64,000 nucleotides of DNA from Finegoldia magna ATCC 29328 (GTDB lineage Bacteria > Bacillota > Clostridia > Tissierellales > Peptoniphilaceae): positions 1,497,501 through 1,561,500 of the forward strand of contig NC_010376.1 in the NCBI RefSeq assembly GCF_000010185.1, written 5' to 3'. Shown here piece by piece: positions 1 to 8,677 of the stretch; the stretch's first letter is position 1, and each line of letters opens with the position of its first letter. A model generated the notes under the pieces. It was not told where the DNA came from, ran no database searches, and was given only the letters and a program-made list of their open reading frames with translations. The translations under genes were made by a program, and so were the position numbers.

Positions 1-2888
1 GCCATTCTTTCTTGTGATTCACTGATGGCAATTTCAAATGGTTTAAGACCTTTGTATTTCAATGGAACTCTATCCAAATAAATATCTACACCATCGTGAA
101 GCTCACCAATCGCAACGCTCACTCCACCGGCTCCGAAGTCGTTACATTTTTTGATCAAACTTGCAAGCTCAGGAATTCTGAAAAGTCTTTGGATTTTTCT
201 TTCTTCAGGTGCGTTACCTTTTTGAACTTGTGCAGATTCTGTTTTGATACTTGTAACTTTGTGGCTTTTTGATGAACCTGTCGCTCCACCAATTCCGTCA
301 CGTCCAGTTCTTCCGCCAAGTAAGATTACGATGTCTCCTTTTTCAGGTTCAATTCTTTTTACATTTTCAATTGGCGCTGCAGCCATGACAGCTCCGCATT
401 CCAATCTCTTAGCAACGTATCCGTCGTGGTAAATTTCATCTACAAATCCAGTTGCCAAACCAATTTGGTTTCCGTAAGAAGAATATCCCTTCGCAGCTTC
501 TTGTGTAATTTTAATTTGAGGAAGCTTGCCGTCCATCGTGTCTTCCAATGAAGTAAGAGGATTTCCAGCTCCTGTGATTCTCATGGCTTGGTAGACAAAT
601 GCTCTTCCGCTTAGTGGGTCTCTTATTGCTCCACCCAAGCAAGTGCTTGCACCACCGAATGGTTCGATTTCTGTTGGATGATTGTGTGTTTCGTTTTTGA
701 ACATCAACAAGTAATCTCTAGTTTCGTCAACGCCATTTACCTCTACACGAACTTTGATTTTTACAGAACAAGCATTGATTTCTGATGAAATTTCCAAATC
801 ATCAAACTCGTTTTTGCTTCTCATGTATTTGGATAAAATCGTTCCGAAACTCATAAGATTGATTGGTTTTTCTATTTTTAATTCTTCTCTAACTTTCAAA
901 TATTCTTCAAAACTATTGTGAATTGCTTCATCGAGTTTGGTCTTTGCATTAAATTCAATATCCAAGAAAGTGTTAAAAGTTGTGTGTCTACAGTGATCTG
1001 ACCAGTAAGTATCCAAAATCTTGATTTCTGTTTCGTTTGGATCCCTGTCTTCTGATTTGAAATAATCTCTGATGCATTTCAAATCTTCGTCATTCATCGC
1101 CAACGAATGATCGTCGACAAATTTTTGAAGCTCGTCATCCTTCATATTTCTGAAATTCGTGTATGTTTCGTTTTCCAAATTCTTTGGATTTTCTTGCTTC
1201 AAAGTTGTTGGAATACCAAGCAAATTAACCTTGTGACTGTCAACAGGGTTTACCAAATATTTTTCGATTTTTGCCAAATCTTGTTTGCTAGCGCCTTCGA
1301 TTTCGTAAACTGTCGAAGTCTTGCAGTCGACATCTTCATCCAAAATCAAGCTTATTGTGTCAAGAACGCCTTGTTTTCTTTGGTCAAATTGTCCTGGTAA
1401 ATATTCTACAGCGATTGCGTTTTTCATATCAGCTTGTAATTTCAACGCATCTTCTCCGTAGAACACATCATCCACAGATTTTTCGCTAAGAACTGTGTCG
1501 ACAATTTTTTTCAAATTATCGTCACTAATTTCCAAATCGTATCTCTTGTAAATTACGAATTTATCCAAATCAATTCCAAGTAAGTTTTCAATTTGCTTTT
1601 TCTTTTCCTTAGATTCATAATCGTATTCGTCTTTTTTTCTGACATAAACTCTTTTTACTCTAGGACCAATATCAGTTCTGTGATACATGTTTTTAAAATC
1701 CACCTTTTCTATATCTTCATAACAAGCCTTAATAACACCATCGAAATTCTTTTTTGAATTTACAATATTTAACACACGACCGCCATTTGTGACGATTTTT
1801 CCGTCGACTTTTTTCGTTCCTGCATGAAAAACATAACTATCCATATCAGAAATTGTAATCTCATCATTCTTGTCGTAACTTTCTGGATATCCACCAGCAC
1901 TTAGTACAATGCAAAGCGCCTTGTTGTCATTTATTTTCAAATCGACATCGGATAATTTTCCTTCACTTGTTTTCATCATTATATCTAACAAATCGTTGTC
2001 TATAAGTTCAAGCACAACTTGAGTTTCAGGATCTCCAAATCTCGCGTTAAATTCCAAAACGTAAATTCCATCGTCTGTAATCATAAATCCAATGAATAAC
2101 AATCCTCTAAAATCAATGTTTTCTTCTTTTAATCCTGTGAGAATTTTATCCAATACGCTATTTTTGATTTTATCTACGAACACTTCTGCTTCGACATTTG
2201 GAGCATAAGTTCCCATGCCACCAGTGTTTGCACCCGTTTCTCTTTCGAAAATTTTCTTGTGATCCTTCGCAGTTGGAAGTGGAAGAATCGTCTTCGAATC
2301 TGTAAAGCACAACAAACTCATCTCAAATCCGTCGAGGAATTGTTCGATGACAACCATGTTGTCTTTTTCTAGTACATCTTTTAAGATTTTCTCCAAATCA
2401 TCAGAATTATCTACAATGTAGACACCTTTTCCAGCTGCAAGTCCGTCTCTTTTAACGACAACTTTGCCATTTTCTTCCAACAATTTATTTGCAAAATCAT
2501 AAGATTCATCAAAATCTTTGCTTTCCAAATACTTCGCTGTTTTGATGTCGTATTTTCCCAAGAATTTTTTCGTAAATGATTTTGAATTTTCAAATTCAGC
2601 AGCTTCTTTTACAGGTCCAAATATTTTGAGACCATTTTGTTCGAATAAATCTGAAATCCCATCACATAATGGATTTTCAGGGCCTACAACTGTATAGTCA
2701 ATATTATTAATCTTTGCAAATTCAAGAAGGCCATTTAAATCGTCTGCTTGAATATCTACGTTTTCACCGATACTTTCTGTTCCAGCATTTCCTGGAGCGA
2801 AGAAAATTTTCCTACTTTCATCAAAAGATTTTATTTTACGTCCAAGTGCAAACTCTCTTCCACCTGAACCTACAACTAAAATTTTCAT
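1..2888 (-). CDS. purD-purL: PurD-PurL fusion: GAR synthetase joined to large FGAM synthase (3' end beyond window)
   Basis: The minus frame from the ATG at 2888 stays open to position 1; I checked the codons by hand and found no stop. Residues 1 to about 412 are a complete phosphoribosylamine-glycine ligase (starts MKILVVGSGGREFALG; ATP-grasp parts such as KRDGLAAGKG and EFNARFGDPETQ). After HRTDIGPRV the frame continues without a break into the N-terminus of a large clostridial-type FGAM synthase (KRVYVRKK, then VEYLPGQFDQR, DTYWSDHCRHTTF, FKNETHNHPTEIEPFGGA). PurD adds glycine to phosphoribosylamine. PurL aminates FGAR with glutamine two steps later. The start has an AGGAGG site and lies 14 bp after purH. 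The glutaminase domain of PurL would lie beyond the left edge. A fused polypeptide is seen directly; whether it is cleaved is unknown. Confidence 0.93.
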   Translation of the reverse strand, partial: MKILVVGSGGREFALGRKIKSFDESRKIFFAPGNAGTESIGENVDIQADDLNGLLEFAKINNIDYTVVGPENPLCDGISDLFEQNGLKIFGPVKEAAEFENSKSFTKKFLGKYDIKTAKYLESKDFDESYDFANKLLEENGKVVVKRDGLAAGKGVYIVDNSDDLEKILKDVLEKDNMVVIEQFLDGFEMSLLCFTDSKTILPLPTAKDHKKIFERETGANTGGMGTYAPNVEAEVFVDKIKNSVLDKILTGLKEENIDFRGLLFIGFMITDDGIYVLEFNARFGDPETQVVLELIDNDLLDIMMKTSEGKLSDVDLKINDNKALCIVLSAGGYPESYDKNDEITISDMDSYVFHAGTKKVDGKIVTNGGRVLNIVNSKKNFDGVIKACYEDIEKVDFKNMYHRTDIGPRVKRVYVRKKDEYDYESKEKKKQIENLLGIDLDKFVIYKRYDLEISDDNLKKIVDTVLSEKSVDDVFYGEDALKLQADMKNAIAVEYLPGQFDQRKQGVLDTISLILDEDVDCKTSTVYEIEGASKQDLAKIEKYLVNPVDSHKVNLLGIPTTLKQENPKNLENETYTNFRNMKDDELQKFVDDHSLAMNDEDLKCIRDYFKSEDRDPNETEIKILDTYWSDHCRHTTFNTFLDIEFNAKTKLDEAIHNSFEEYLKVREELKIEKPINLMSFGTILSKYMRSKNEFDDLEISSEINACSVKIKVRVEVNGVDETRDYLLMFKNETHNHPTEIEPFGGASTCLGGAIRDPLSGRAFVYQAMRITGAGNPLTSLEDTMDGKLPQIKITQEAAKGYSSYGNQIGLATGFVDEIYHDGYVAKRLECGAVMAAAPIENVKRIEPEKGDIVILLGGRTGRDGIGGATGSSKSHKVTSIKTESAQVQKGNAPEERKIQRLFRIPELASLIKKCNDFGAGGVSVAIGELHDGVDIYLDRVPLKYKGLKPFEIAISESQERM

Positions 2889-2902
2889 AAAACCTCCTAA
2901 TT

Positions 2903-4408
2903 TTAATGTTTGAAATGTCTGTTTTTTGTGAACACCATGCTAATTCCGTACTCATTGCATTTGTCGATGGAGTCTTGGTCTTTGATGCTTCCACCTGGTT
3001 GAATAATAGCTTTTACTCCCAATTTGTGTGCAAATTCTACGCAGTCAGAAAATGGGAAGAATGCATCTGATGCCAATACGCATCCAGTAAAATCAACGTC
3101 TGGATGGTTATTAGCGATGTTTTCCAACGCCCAAATTCTAGATGTTTGTCCTCCACCAATTCCCAAAGTGTGAGAATCTTTTGCAAGTACAATTGCATTT
3201 GATTTTGTGAATTTAACCACTTTCATGGCAAATTCCAAATCTTTCTTGTCTTCATCACTTGGTTTTTCGTCAGTAACTACGTTGTATTCGTCAACACCGA
3301 AGTCCTTGTCTTGGATTAAAACTTTTCCATTCAAATACTTAATGTCTTCTTTTACTGAATCGTTGTCAAATTTTATCTTAACAAGTCTGATGTTTTTCTT
3401 TTTAGTCAAAATTTCAAGCGCTTTTTCGTCGAAATCTTTCGCAGCGATAATTTCCAAGAAAATTTGGCTCATTTCTTCAGCACATTTTTCATCCACAACT
3501 CCATTGATGGCGATAATTCCACCGAAAATCGAAGTTGAATCTGCCAAGTATGCCTTGTGGTACGCTTCAGAAACGCTGTCTGCAATGGCAACTCCACATG
3601 GAGATTGGTGCTTCAATGCAACACAAGAATTTGCTCCCAATTCGTCAGCCAATTCCACTGCTACATTCAAATCGTTGTAATTGTTGAAGCTCATTGCTTT
3701 ACCGTGAATGACCTCGCAATCAGTCAATTTGCCATTTACAAATGGATCTATGTAAAGATTTGCACTTTGATGTGAGTTTTCTCCGTATCTAAGTTCGTCT
3801 TCTTTTTTGAAACCAAAAGTTCTGTATTTGCTACGTTCTCCAACTTGTTCTTGGAAATATCTTGAAATAACAGAATCGTAGTAAGCTGTCAAGCTAAAAG
3901 CTTTCATCGCTAATTTTTCTCTGTAAGTGATGTCCACGTTGTCGTTTTTCAATCTGTCGATAAGTTCGTCGTAGTCAGAAGGATCAGTTACAACCAAAAC
4001 ATCCTTGTAATTTTTCGCAGCGCTTCTAATCAAAGTTGGACCACCGATATCGATGTTTTCAACGATGTTGTCGTGGTCTCCAGTTTTCAATGCGTTTTGA
4101 AAATCGTACAAATTAACAACAACAATGTCGATTGGTTGAATGTTCAATTCTTCTACAGTTTTCTTGTGTTCTTCGTTATCTCTTTTGTACAAAATTCCAC
4201 CGTGAACGTATGGGGACAAAGTCTTCACTCTGCCTTGCAAAATTTCAGGGAAATTTGTAACCTTGGAAATGTCTATTACATTTACTCCAGATTTTTCGAT
4301 TTCCTTGTAAGTACCACCAGTAGATATGATTTCATATCCCAATTCTTGTAAACTTTTTGCTAATTTAGCTACATCAGTCTTATCCGTAAGTGAAATTAAC
4401 GCGCGCAT
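2903..4408 (-). CDS. purH: Bifunctional AICAR formyltransferase / IMP cyclohydrolase
   Basis: This 501-residue protein has the normal PurH layout. An N-terminal MGS-like IMP cyclohydrolase domain (MRALISLTDKTD, then IISTGGTYKEIEKSG) is followed by the formyltransferase domain with RYGENSHQSA, the catalytic-type ALKHQSPCGVA, and the C-terminal VLASDAFFPFSDCVEFA and QPGGSIKDQDSI. It carries out the last two steps of purine synthesis, AICAR to FAICAR to IMP. It overlaps the end of purN by 13 bp, which suggests translational coupling, and lies directly upstream of the purD-purL fusion. Length and motifs are typical, and nothing suggests damage. Confidence 0.97.
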   Translation of the reverse strand: MRALISLTDKTDVAKLAKSLQELGYEIISTGGTYKEIEKSGVNVIDISKVTNFPEILQGRVKTLSPYVHGGILYKRDNEEHKKTVEELNIQPIDIVVVNLYDFQNALKTGDHDNIVENIDIGGPTLIRSAAKNYKDVLVVTDPSDYDELIDRLKNDNVDITYREKLAMKAFSLTAYYDSVISRYFQEQVGERSKYRTFGFKKEDELRYGENSHQSANLYIDPFVNGKLTDCEVIHGKAMSFNNYNDLNVAVELADELGANSCVALKHQSPCGVAIADSVSEAYHKAYLADSTSIFGGIIAINGVVDEKCAEEMSQIFLEIIAAKDFDEKALEILTKKKNIRLVKIKFDNDSVKEDIKYLNGKVLIQDKDFGVDEYNVVTDEKPSDEDKKDLEFAMKVVKFTKSNAIVLAKDSHTLGIGGGQTSRIWALENIANNHPDVDFTGCVLASDAFFPFSDCVEFAHKLGVKAIIQPGGSIKDQDSIDKCNEYGISMVFTKNRHFKH

Positions 4409-4950
4409 GAACTCTCCTCCAATTTTTTAATAGCATCTTTCAAAATGCCATGTTCTATTTTCAAAACTTTCTTTGCTATCTCTTCTTCCGATTTACAATT
4501 AGAAATATCCACAGATCTTTGGAGCAAAATATCTCCATCATCTAATTTTTCATTCACGAAATGCACAGTCGCACCGCTAGTTTTTTCCTTATTAGCAAAA
4601 ACTTTTTCGTGAACGTGAATTCCATAACATCCCTTGCCACCGTATTTTGGAAGCAATGATGGATGGATATTTACAATTGTAAACTCATTTATAATTCTCT
4701 TTGAAATTTTAGGCAAGAAACCTGCCAACACAATTAAATCTACGTTTTTTGATTTTAAACATTTGATGATTTCTTCATCATCTTTTGAAACTAAAGTATC
4801 CACGTTGAACTCTCTCGCAAAATCAAGACCAGCTGCATTTTTGTTACTAACCACAATGACAATGTCGCTTTTGAAATAATTTTCTTTTTTCGCATCTAGT
4901 AGAGCTTTCAAATTGGTACCAGTACCTGAAATAAAAACTGCAATATTCAT
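4396..4950 (-). CDS. purN: Phosphoribosylglycinamide formyltransferase
   Basis: The protein is 184 residues, slightly short for PurN. It begins MNIAVFISGTGTNLKALLDA, the phosphate-binding start of GAR transformylase. The catalytic region is present as VNIHPSLLPKYGGKGCYG (the N-x-H pair), followed by GATVHFVNEKLDDGDILLQ with the catalytic-type Asp. It formylates GAR with 10-formyl-THF, the step after PurD. It lies 8 bp after purF and overlaps purH. In many Firmicutes purM sits between purF and purN; here there is no room for it. Confidence 0.96.
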   Translation of the reverse strand: MNIAVFISGTGTNLKALLDAKKENYFKSDIVIVVSNKNAAGLDFAREFNVDTLVSKDDEEIIKCLKSKNVDLIVLAGFLPKISKRIINEFTIVNIHPSLLPKYGGKGCYGIHVHEKVFANKEKTSGATVHFVNEKLDDGDILLQRSVDISNCKSEEEIAKKVLKIEHGILKDAIKKLEESSCAR

Positions 4951-4958
4951 TTAATCAC

Positions 4959-6305
4959 CTATATAACTATTGGATCCACTGGATAATCGCCATCGAAACA
5001 AGCCTTACAGAATTTGTCGTGTTTGTCGCTGCTCGATTTTATCATTCCTTCCATCGAAATAAACGCCAAGCTATCTGCACCTATTTTTTCTCGAATAGCT
5101 TCGATATCCATGTTAGCCGCAATCAAATGCTTTCTTGAAGGAGTGTCAATTCCGTAATAGCAAGGGAATTTGACAGGTGGCGATGTAATTCTCATGTGAA
5201 CTTCTGTCGCACCAGCTTCTCTAATTCTTTGAATCAAATTAGCGCTTGTAGTTCCTCTTACAATGGAATCATCTATAAGTACAATTCTCTTTCCTTTTAA
5301 TACATGTCTCAAAGGATTTAATTTCAATTTAACTGCCATTTCTCTTTCAGCTTGAGTTGGTTTGATGAAAGTTCTTCCCATATATCTATTTTTTACCAAA
5401 CCTTGTGCGTAAGGAATTCCTGCTTTTTGCGCGTAGCCAATCGCTGATGGAATACCTGAATCTGGAACTGGAACTACCAAATCAACATCACATGGAGATT
5501 CTTGTGACAAATATTCTCCGCATCTTCTTCTAAAATTGTACGCATTTGTTCCATCCAACGTAGCGTCTTCTCTTGCAAAATACACATATTCGAAGAAACA
5601 ATGACGTGGAGATCCTTCTGTTGTATACATCGAAGAATTAATTCCTTCCTTGTCTACGACAATTATTTCTCCTGGTTTTACATCACGAATTTCAGTTGCT
5701 CCGACGATTTCTACGGCTGCATTTTCTGATGCAAACACAACATCTTCATCATTTTTTCCCATAACAAGAGGTCTAATTCCCAAAGGATCACGAAATGCTA
5801 TAAGTTTATCCTTCAAGCACAACACAATAGCATAAGCTCCTTTGATAAGTTTCATTGTTTTTTTGATAGCTTCGACGATATCGCCCTTGTAATATCTAGC
5901 AATCAAAAACAAAATAACTTCACTGTCAATCGCTGTTTGGAACATCACACCATCTTCTTCAAGTCTAGTTCTTAAAATTTGATGGTTGATAAGATTTCCA
6001 TTGTGAGCCAAACTCATTTCGATTCCCTTGGCAAAAGCCATCAATGGTTGAGTGTTGTAATCGTGAGAACCACCAGCAGTAGAATATCTCACATGTCCTA
6101 TCCCAATATTACCAACTAAATTATTCAAATTTTCTTCCTTAAACACATCGATAACAAGTCCCATGCCTTTTTCTCTATGTAGGTTTTCACCGTTACTAAC
6201 GGTGATACCACAGGATTCTTGTCCTCTGTGTTGTAAGGAGTTAAGTCCGAAAAATAATTTCTTATTAACTTCGGACTTAGAATATATCCCTATAACTCCA
6301 CACAT
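4959..6305 (-). CDS. purF: Amidophosphoribosyltransferase, Fe-S type
   Basis: This 448-residue glutamine PRPP amidotransferase commits PRPP to purine synthesis. The sequence begins MCGVIGIYSK, so the nucleophilic Cys becomes residue 1 once Met is removed, without the longer propeptide seen in some Bacillus enzymes. The glutaminase domain contains HVRYSTAGGS and LAHNGNL. The PRTase domain contains the PRPP loop IVLIDDSIVRGTTS. Cysteines in HCFFEY, FPCYYG and the C-terminal FCKACF match the four [4Fe-4S] ligands of the B. subtilis class. It starts 1 bp after the purC stop and is clearly in the same operon. Confidence 0.97.
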   Translation of the reverse strand: MCGVIGIYSKSEVNKKLFFGLNSLQHRGQESCGITVSNGENLHREKGMGLVIDVFKEENLNNLVGNIGIGHVRYSTAGGSHDYNTQPLMAFAKGIEMSLAHNGNLINHQILRTRLEEDGVMFQTAIDSEVILFLIARYYKGDIVEAIKKTMKLIKGAYAIVLCLKDKLIAFRDPLGIRPLVMGKNDEDVVFASENAAVEIVGATEIRDVKPGEIIVVDKEGINSSMYTTEGSPRHCFFEYVYFAREDATLDGTNAYNFRRRCGEYLSQESPCDVDLVVPVPDSGIPSAIGYAQKAGIPYAQGLVKNRYMGRTFIKPTQAEREMAVKLKLNPLRHVLKGKRIVLIDDSIVRGTTSANLIQRIREAGATEVHMRITSPPVKFPCYYGIDTPSRKHLIAANMDIEAIREKIGADSLAFISMEGMIKSSSDKHDKFCKACFDGDYPVDPIVI

Positions 6306-6306
6306 C

Positions 6307-7005
6307 CTAGCCTCTCATTCTGTTTAGAACTTCTTTGTAGCCTTCTGTCAAATCTCCCAAATCTCTTCTGAAAATATCTTTGTCTAATTTTTTGTTAGTA
6401 TCTTTGTCCCACAATCTACAAGTGTCAGGGCTGATTTCGTCAGCTAATAAAATTTGTCCGTCGTCAGTCTTACCAAATTCGATTTTGAAGTCAACTAATT
6501 TTAAGTTGATTTTTAAGAAAAATTCTTTTAATAATTCGTTGATTTTCAAAGTTTCTTTTCTCAAATAGTCGTATTCTTCTTTTGTGATAACACCAAGAGC
6601 AATTGCGTGATCTTCACACATCAATGGATCTCCCAAATCATCATCTTTGTAAGATAATTCGAAAGTTGGTTGATTCAAAACTCTTCCTTCTTCAACTCCG
6701 TATCTTTTTGCAAAAGAACCTGCAGTGATGTTTCTAACGATAACTTCAAGTGGCATAATAGTAACTTTTTTAACTCTCATATCAGTGTTGTTGATTGTTT
6801 CGATGTAGTGAGTTTTGATGCCGTTTTTTTCAAGCATTTCAAAAATCATTGTAGTGATTGCCAAATTAAGTTCACCTTTACCTGCAATTGTAGCTTTCTT
6901 TTCACCATTACCAGCTGTTGCATCATCTTTGTATCTGATGATATATTCATCAGCCTTTTCTGTTGAATAAACTTCTTTTGCTTTACCTTCGTACAATTTT
7001 TCCAT
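6307..7005 (-). CDS. purC: SAICAR synthetase, first structural gene of the purine operon
   Basis: This 232-residue enzyme joins aspartate to CAIR. It begins [19 protein letters not shown] and has the family hallmarks [24 protein letters not shown] and [15 protein letters not shown]. Length and motifs are typical of bacterial PurC. A strong AGGAGG site precedes the ATG. Downstream genes follow with gaps of 1 to 14 bp or short overlaps, so purC-F-N-H-DL read as one transcript. Upstream are a hairpin and a 50-codon ORF, listed separately. Confidence 0.97.
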   Translation of the reverse strand: MEKLYEGKAKEVYSTEKADEYIIRYKDDATAGNGEKKATIAGKGELNLAITTMIFEMLEKNGIKTHYIETINNTDMRVKKVTIMPLEVIVRNITAGSFAKRYGVEEGRVLNQPTFELSYKDDDLGDPLMCEDHAIALGVITKEEYDYLRKETLKINELLKEFFLKINLKLVDFKIEFGKTDDGQILLADEISPDTCRLWDKDTNKKLDKDIFRRDLGDLTEGYKEVLNRMRG

Positions 7006-7030
7006 AATAGCCTCCTAAAATAAAAAAATA

Positions 7031-7052
7031 GAGAATTCTAGATAGAATTCTC
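7031..7052 (-). terminator. Hairpin between leader ORF and purC, possible attenuator
   Basis: Ten-base perfect arms (GAGAATTCTA and its complement) with a 2-nt loop lie directly after the stop codon of the 50-codon ORF. On the minus strand a T-rich run (TATTTTTTTATTTT) follows, and then the purC ribosome site. The arms are AT-rich, so termination would be partial, which suits an attenuator or RNA-processing site inside the operon leader. No guanine-riboswitch core was recognised. Confidence 0.5.
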
Positions 7053-7205
7053 CTAAATTTTTTGACAAATATACACTTTTTTATTGGACGCAAAAATAGC
7101 TCTCAATTTGCCTCTCAATTTATTGATAAGGCTTAGATCGTGATTTGTAAATCTCAAATCAAAAAGCTTTTTTATGAAATTTATTGAAATATCAATAACG
7201 CTCAT
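7053..7205 (-). CDS. 50-residue leader ORF upstream of purC, unknown function
   Basis: An ATG after a GGGGGCAAAATA ribosome site opens a 50-codon frame (begins MSVIDISINFIKKLFDL, ends KKVYICQKI) that stops directly before the hairpin at 7031-7052. The product is basic and matches no family I know. Its place between a TATAAT box and purC suggests either a real small protein or a leader peptide that tunes purine-operon readthrough. It has no obvious run of one regulatory codon, so classical ribosome-stalling attenuation is not evident. Confidence 0.4.
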   Translation of the reverse strand: MSVIDISINFIKKLFDLRFTNHDLSLINKLRGKLRAIFASNKKVYICQKI

Positions 7206-7237
7206 TATTTTGCCCCCACTAAAATAATTTACAATAT

Positions 7238-7243
7238 ATTATA
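7238..7243 (-). promoter_or_regulatory. Candidate -10 box of the purine operon
   Basis: TATAAT on the minus strand lies about 33 bp upstream of the leader ORF start. I see no good TTGACA at the right spacing, so the -35 is weak or activator-dependent. This is a motif match only. Confidence 0.4.
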
Positions 7244-7465
7244 TCACAGCTGCCCATAATTTGCACCATCAAAACATAAAAAAATAACAAACAATTTCAT
7301 ACACTACATTGCTACATCATTGTCTAACAAAATTACCAGAAAATTTATTTTGCTTTCACAACACTTTTCTTAAAATTCTAGTATTTTTAGGTTGTTTCAA
7401 TTAATCTAAAATTAATAGTTTTTTGTTGTAAATTATATTATAATTGAAGAAACGAGGTGTGACTT

Positions 7466-8473
7466 ATGGAAGAAAAAAGGAAGCTTAAATTTATTTTATA
7501 TGCATTTGCACTTTTATTAATCGTAGGTGTTGTTGGCTACATGTTTTTGTTAAAAGTCGATTTTATAGATGCATTATACATGACGGTTATAACCATCTCA
7601 ACTGTTGGCTTCGGAGAGATTGGTACTACAAGTAGTTGGTCCGAGCTTTTCTCGATAATTATGATATTTTTAGGTGTTGGCATCGTCGGATACGCATTCA
7701 CTACGGTTGTTGCTATGTTTGTAGAAGGAAAAGTTAAAGATTTTTGGAAGGGAAGTAAAATGGAAAAGAAAATTGCCTCACTCAACGATCATTACATTAT
7801 TTGCGGTTCTGGTGAATTGGCAGAAGTAATTATAAATAAATTTATCGATCAAAATTTGAATTTTGTTGTCATTACAGATAAACGTGAAGATCTTGATGAT
7901 TACAGTCACCACGATATTTTAGTTGTGGAAGGCATGTCAACTGAAGAAGAAGTTTTGGAACATGCAGGAATAGACAGAGCGAAGGGTCTTGTATCGACAT
8001 TGGATTCTGAAGTAGACAATATCGTTACTGTGTTAACTGCAAGAAATCTCAACAAAAACATCTACATAATAGCCAATGCTATTACTAAATCGGGAAGCGA
8101 AAAGTTAATGAAAGTAGGCGCCAACAAAACTTTGTCCGCCGTAGAAATCAGCGGCAAAAGAATGGCTTCTTTGATGACCAAACCAAATATTATTTCGTTT
8201 TTAGATGTGGTTACAAGAATTGGCGATGTGGAATTGGATTTGGAAGAGGTTGTTGTTAAAAGCGGATCATATCTCGAAAACAAAAATTTAATTGAAGCTC
8301 AAATTCCAAATAAAACAGGTCTGATTGTACTTGCAATTAAAACAATTGAAGATAATAAAATGATTTTCAACCCACCAGTAAACCACACTTTCCAAATTGG
8401 AGATGTGTTGATTGTCCTTGGTAGAGAAGATCAAGTGGACAAATTAAAACATTTGGGTGATGAAACAAAATAA
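7466..8473 (+). CDS. Two-TM potassium channel protein with RCK (TrkA-N/TrkA-C) domain
   Basis: This 335-residue inner-membrane protein starts with a hydrophobic helix (about residues 8-28). A pore loop with selectivity-filter-like TVGFGE follows, and then a second helix (about 65-85). The cytoplasmic part begins DHYIICGSGELAEVI, a Rossmann-type TrkA-N (RCK) domain, and ends in a TrkA-C domain (about 250-330). Such channels pass K+ and are gated by ligands on the RCK ring. GAGGTG precedes the ATG. The gene stands alone, divergent from the purine operon, and ends at a strong terminator. Confidence 0.9.
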   Translation: MEEKRKLKFILYAFALLLIVGVVGYMFLLKVDFIDALYMTVITISTVGFGEIGTTSSWSELFSIIMIFLGVGIVGYAFTTVVAMFVEGKVKDFWKGSKMEKKIASLNDHYIICGSGELAEVIINKFIDQNLNFVVITDKREDLDDYSHHDILVVEGMSTEEEVLEHAGIDRAKGLVSTLDSEVDNIVTVLTARNLNKNIYIIANAITKSGSEKLMKVGANKTLSAVEISGKRMASLMTKPNIISFLDVVTRIGDVELDLEEVVVKSGSYLENKNLIEAQIPNKTGLIVLAIKTIEDNKMIFNPPVNHTFQIGDVLIVLGREDQVDKLKHLGDETK

Positions 8474-8520
8474 TTTGTGCTTGTGACATAATAATATCAC
8501 TTAATAATTTAAAAAATTTT

Positions 8521-8560
8521 AAGCGGAATGTGAGCTTTACATTCCGCTTAATTTTTATTT
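8521..8560 (+). terminator. Rho-independent terminator after the K+ channel gene
   Basis: Perfect 11-bp stem AAGCGGAATGT / ACATTCCGCTT (8521-8531 and 8539-8549) with a 7-nt loop, followed by AATTTTTATTTTT. Confidence 0.9.
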
Positions 8561-8677
8561 TTAGTGTCAACAATTTTTCTATTTTTTATAGAATTTTTTA
8601 ATTTATAAATCAAAACCAGCTCGATATTTACTGCAACTTTTTTCAATAGATTCTAAATTGTGTAATTTCATATTTGC

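Noticed and set aside
1107-1400. Plus-strand frame of 97 codons
   Set aside because: It is the complement of the purD-purL fusion, which has clear homology over this stretch.
7206-7465. Possible purine riboswitch before purC
   Set aside because: I could not find the conserved core (paired loops around TATAAT-CCTGATAATATGG-like sequence) on either strand.
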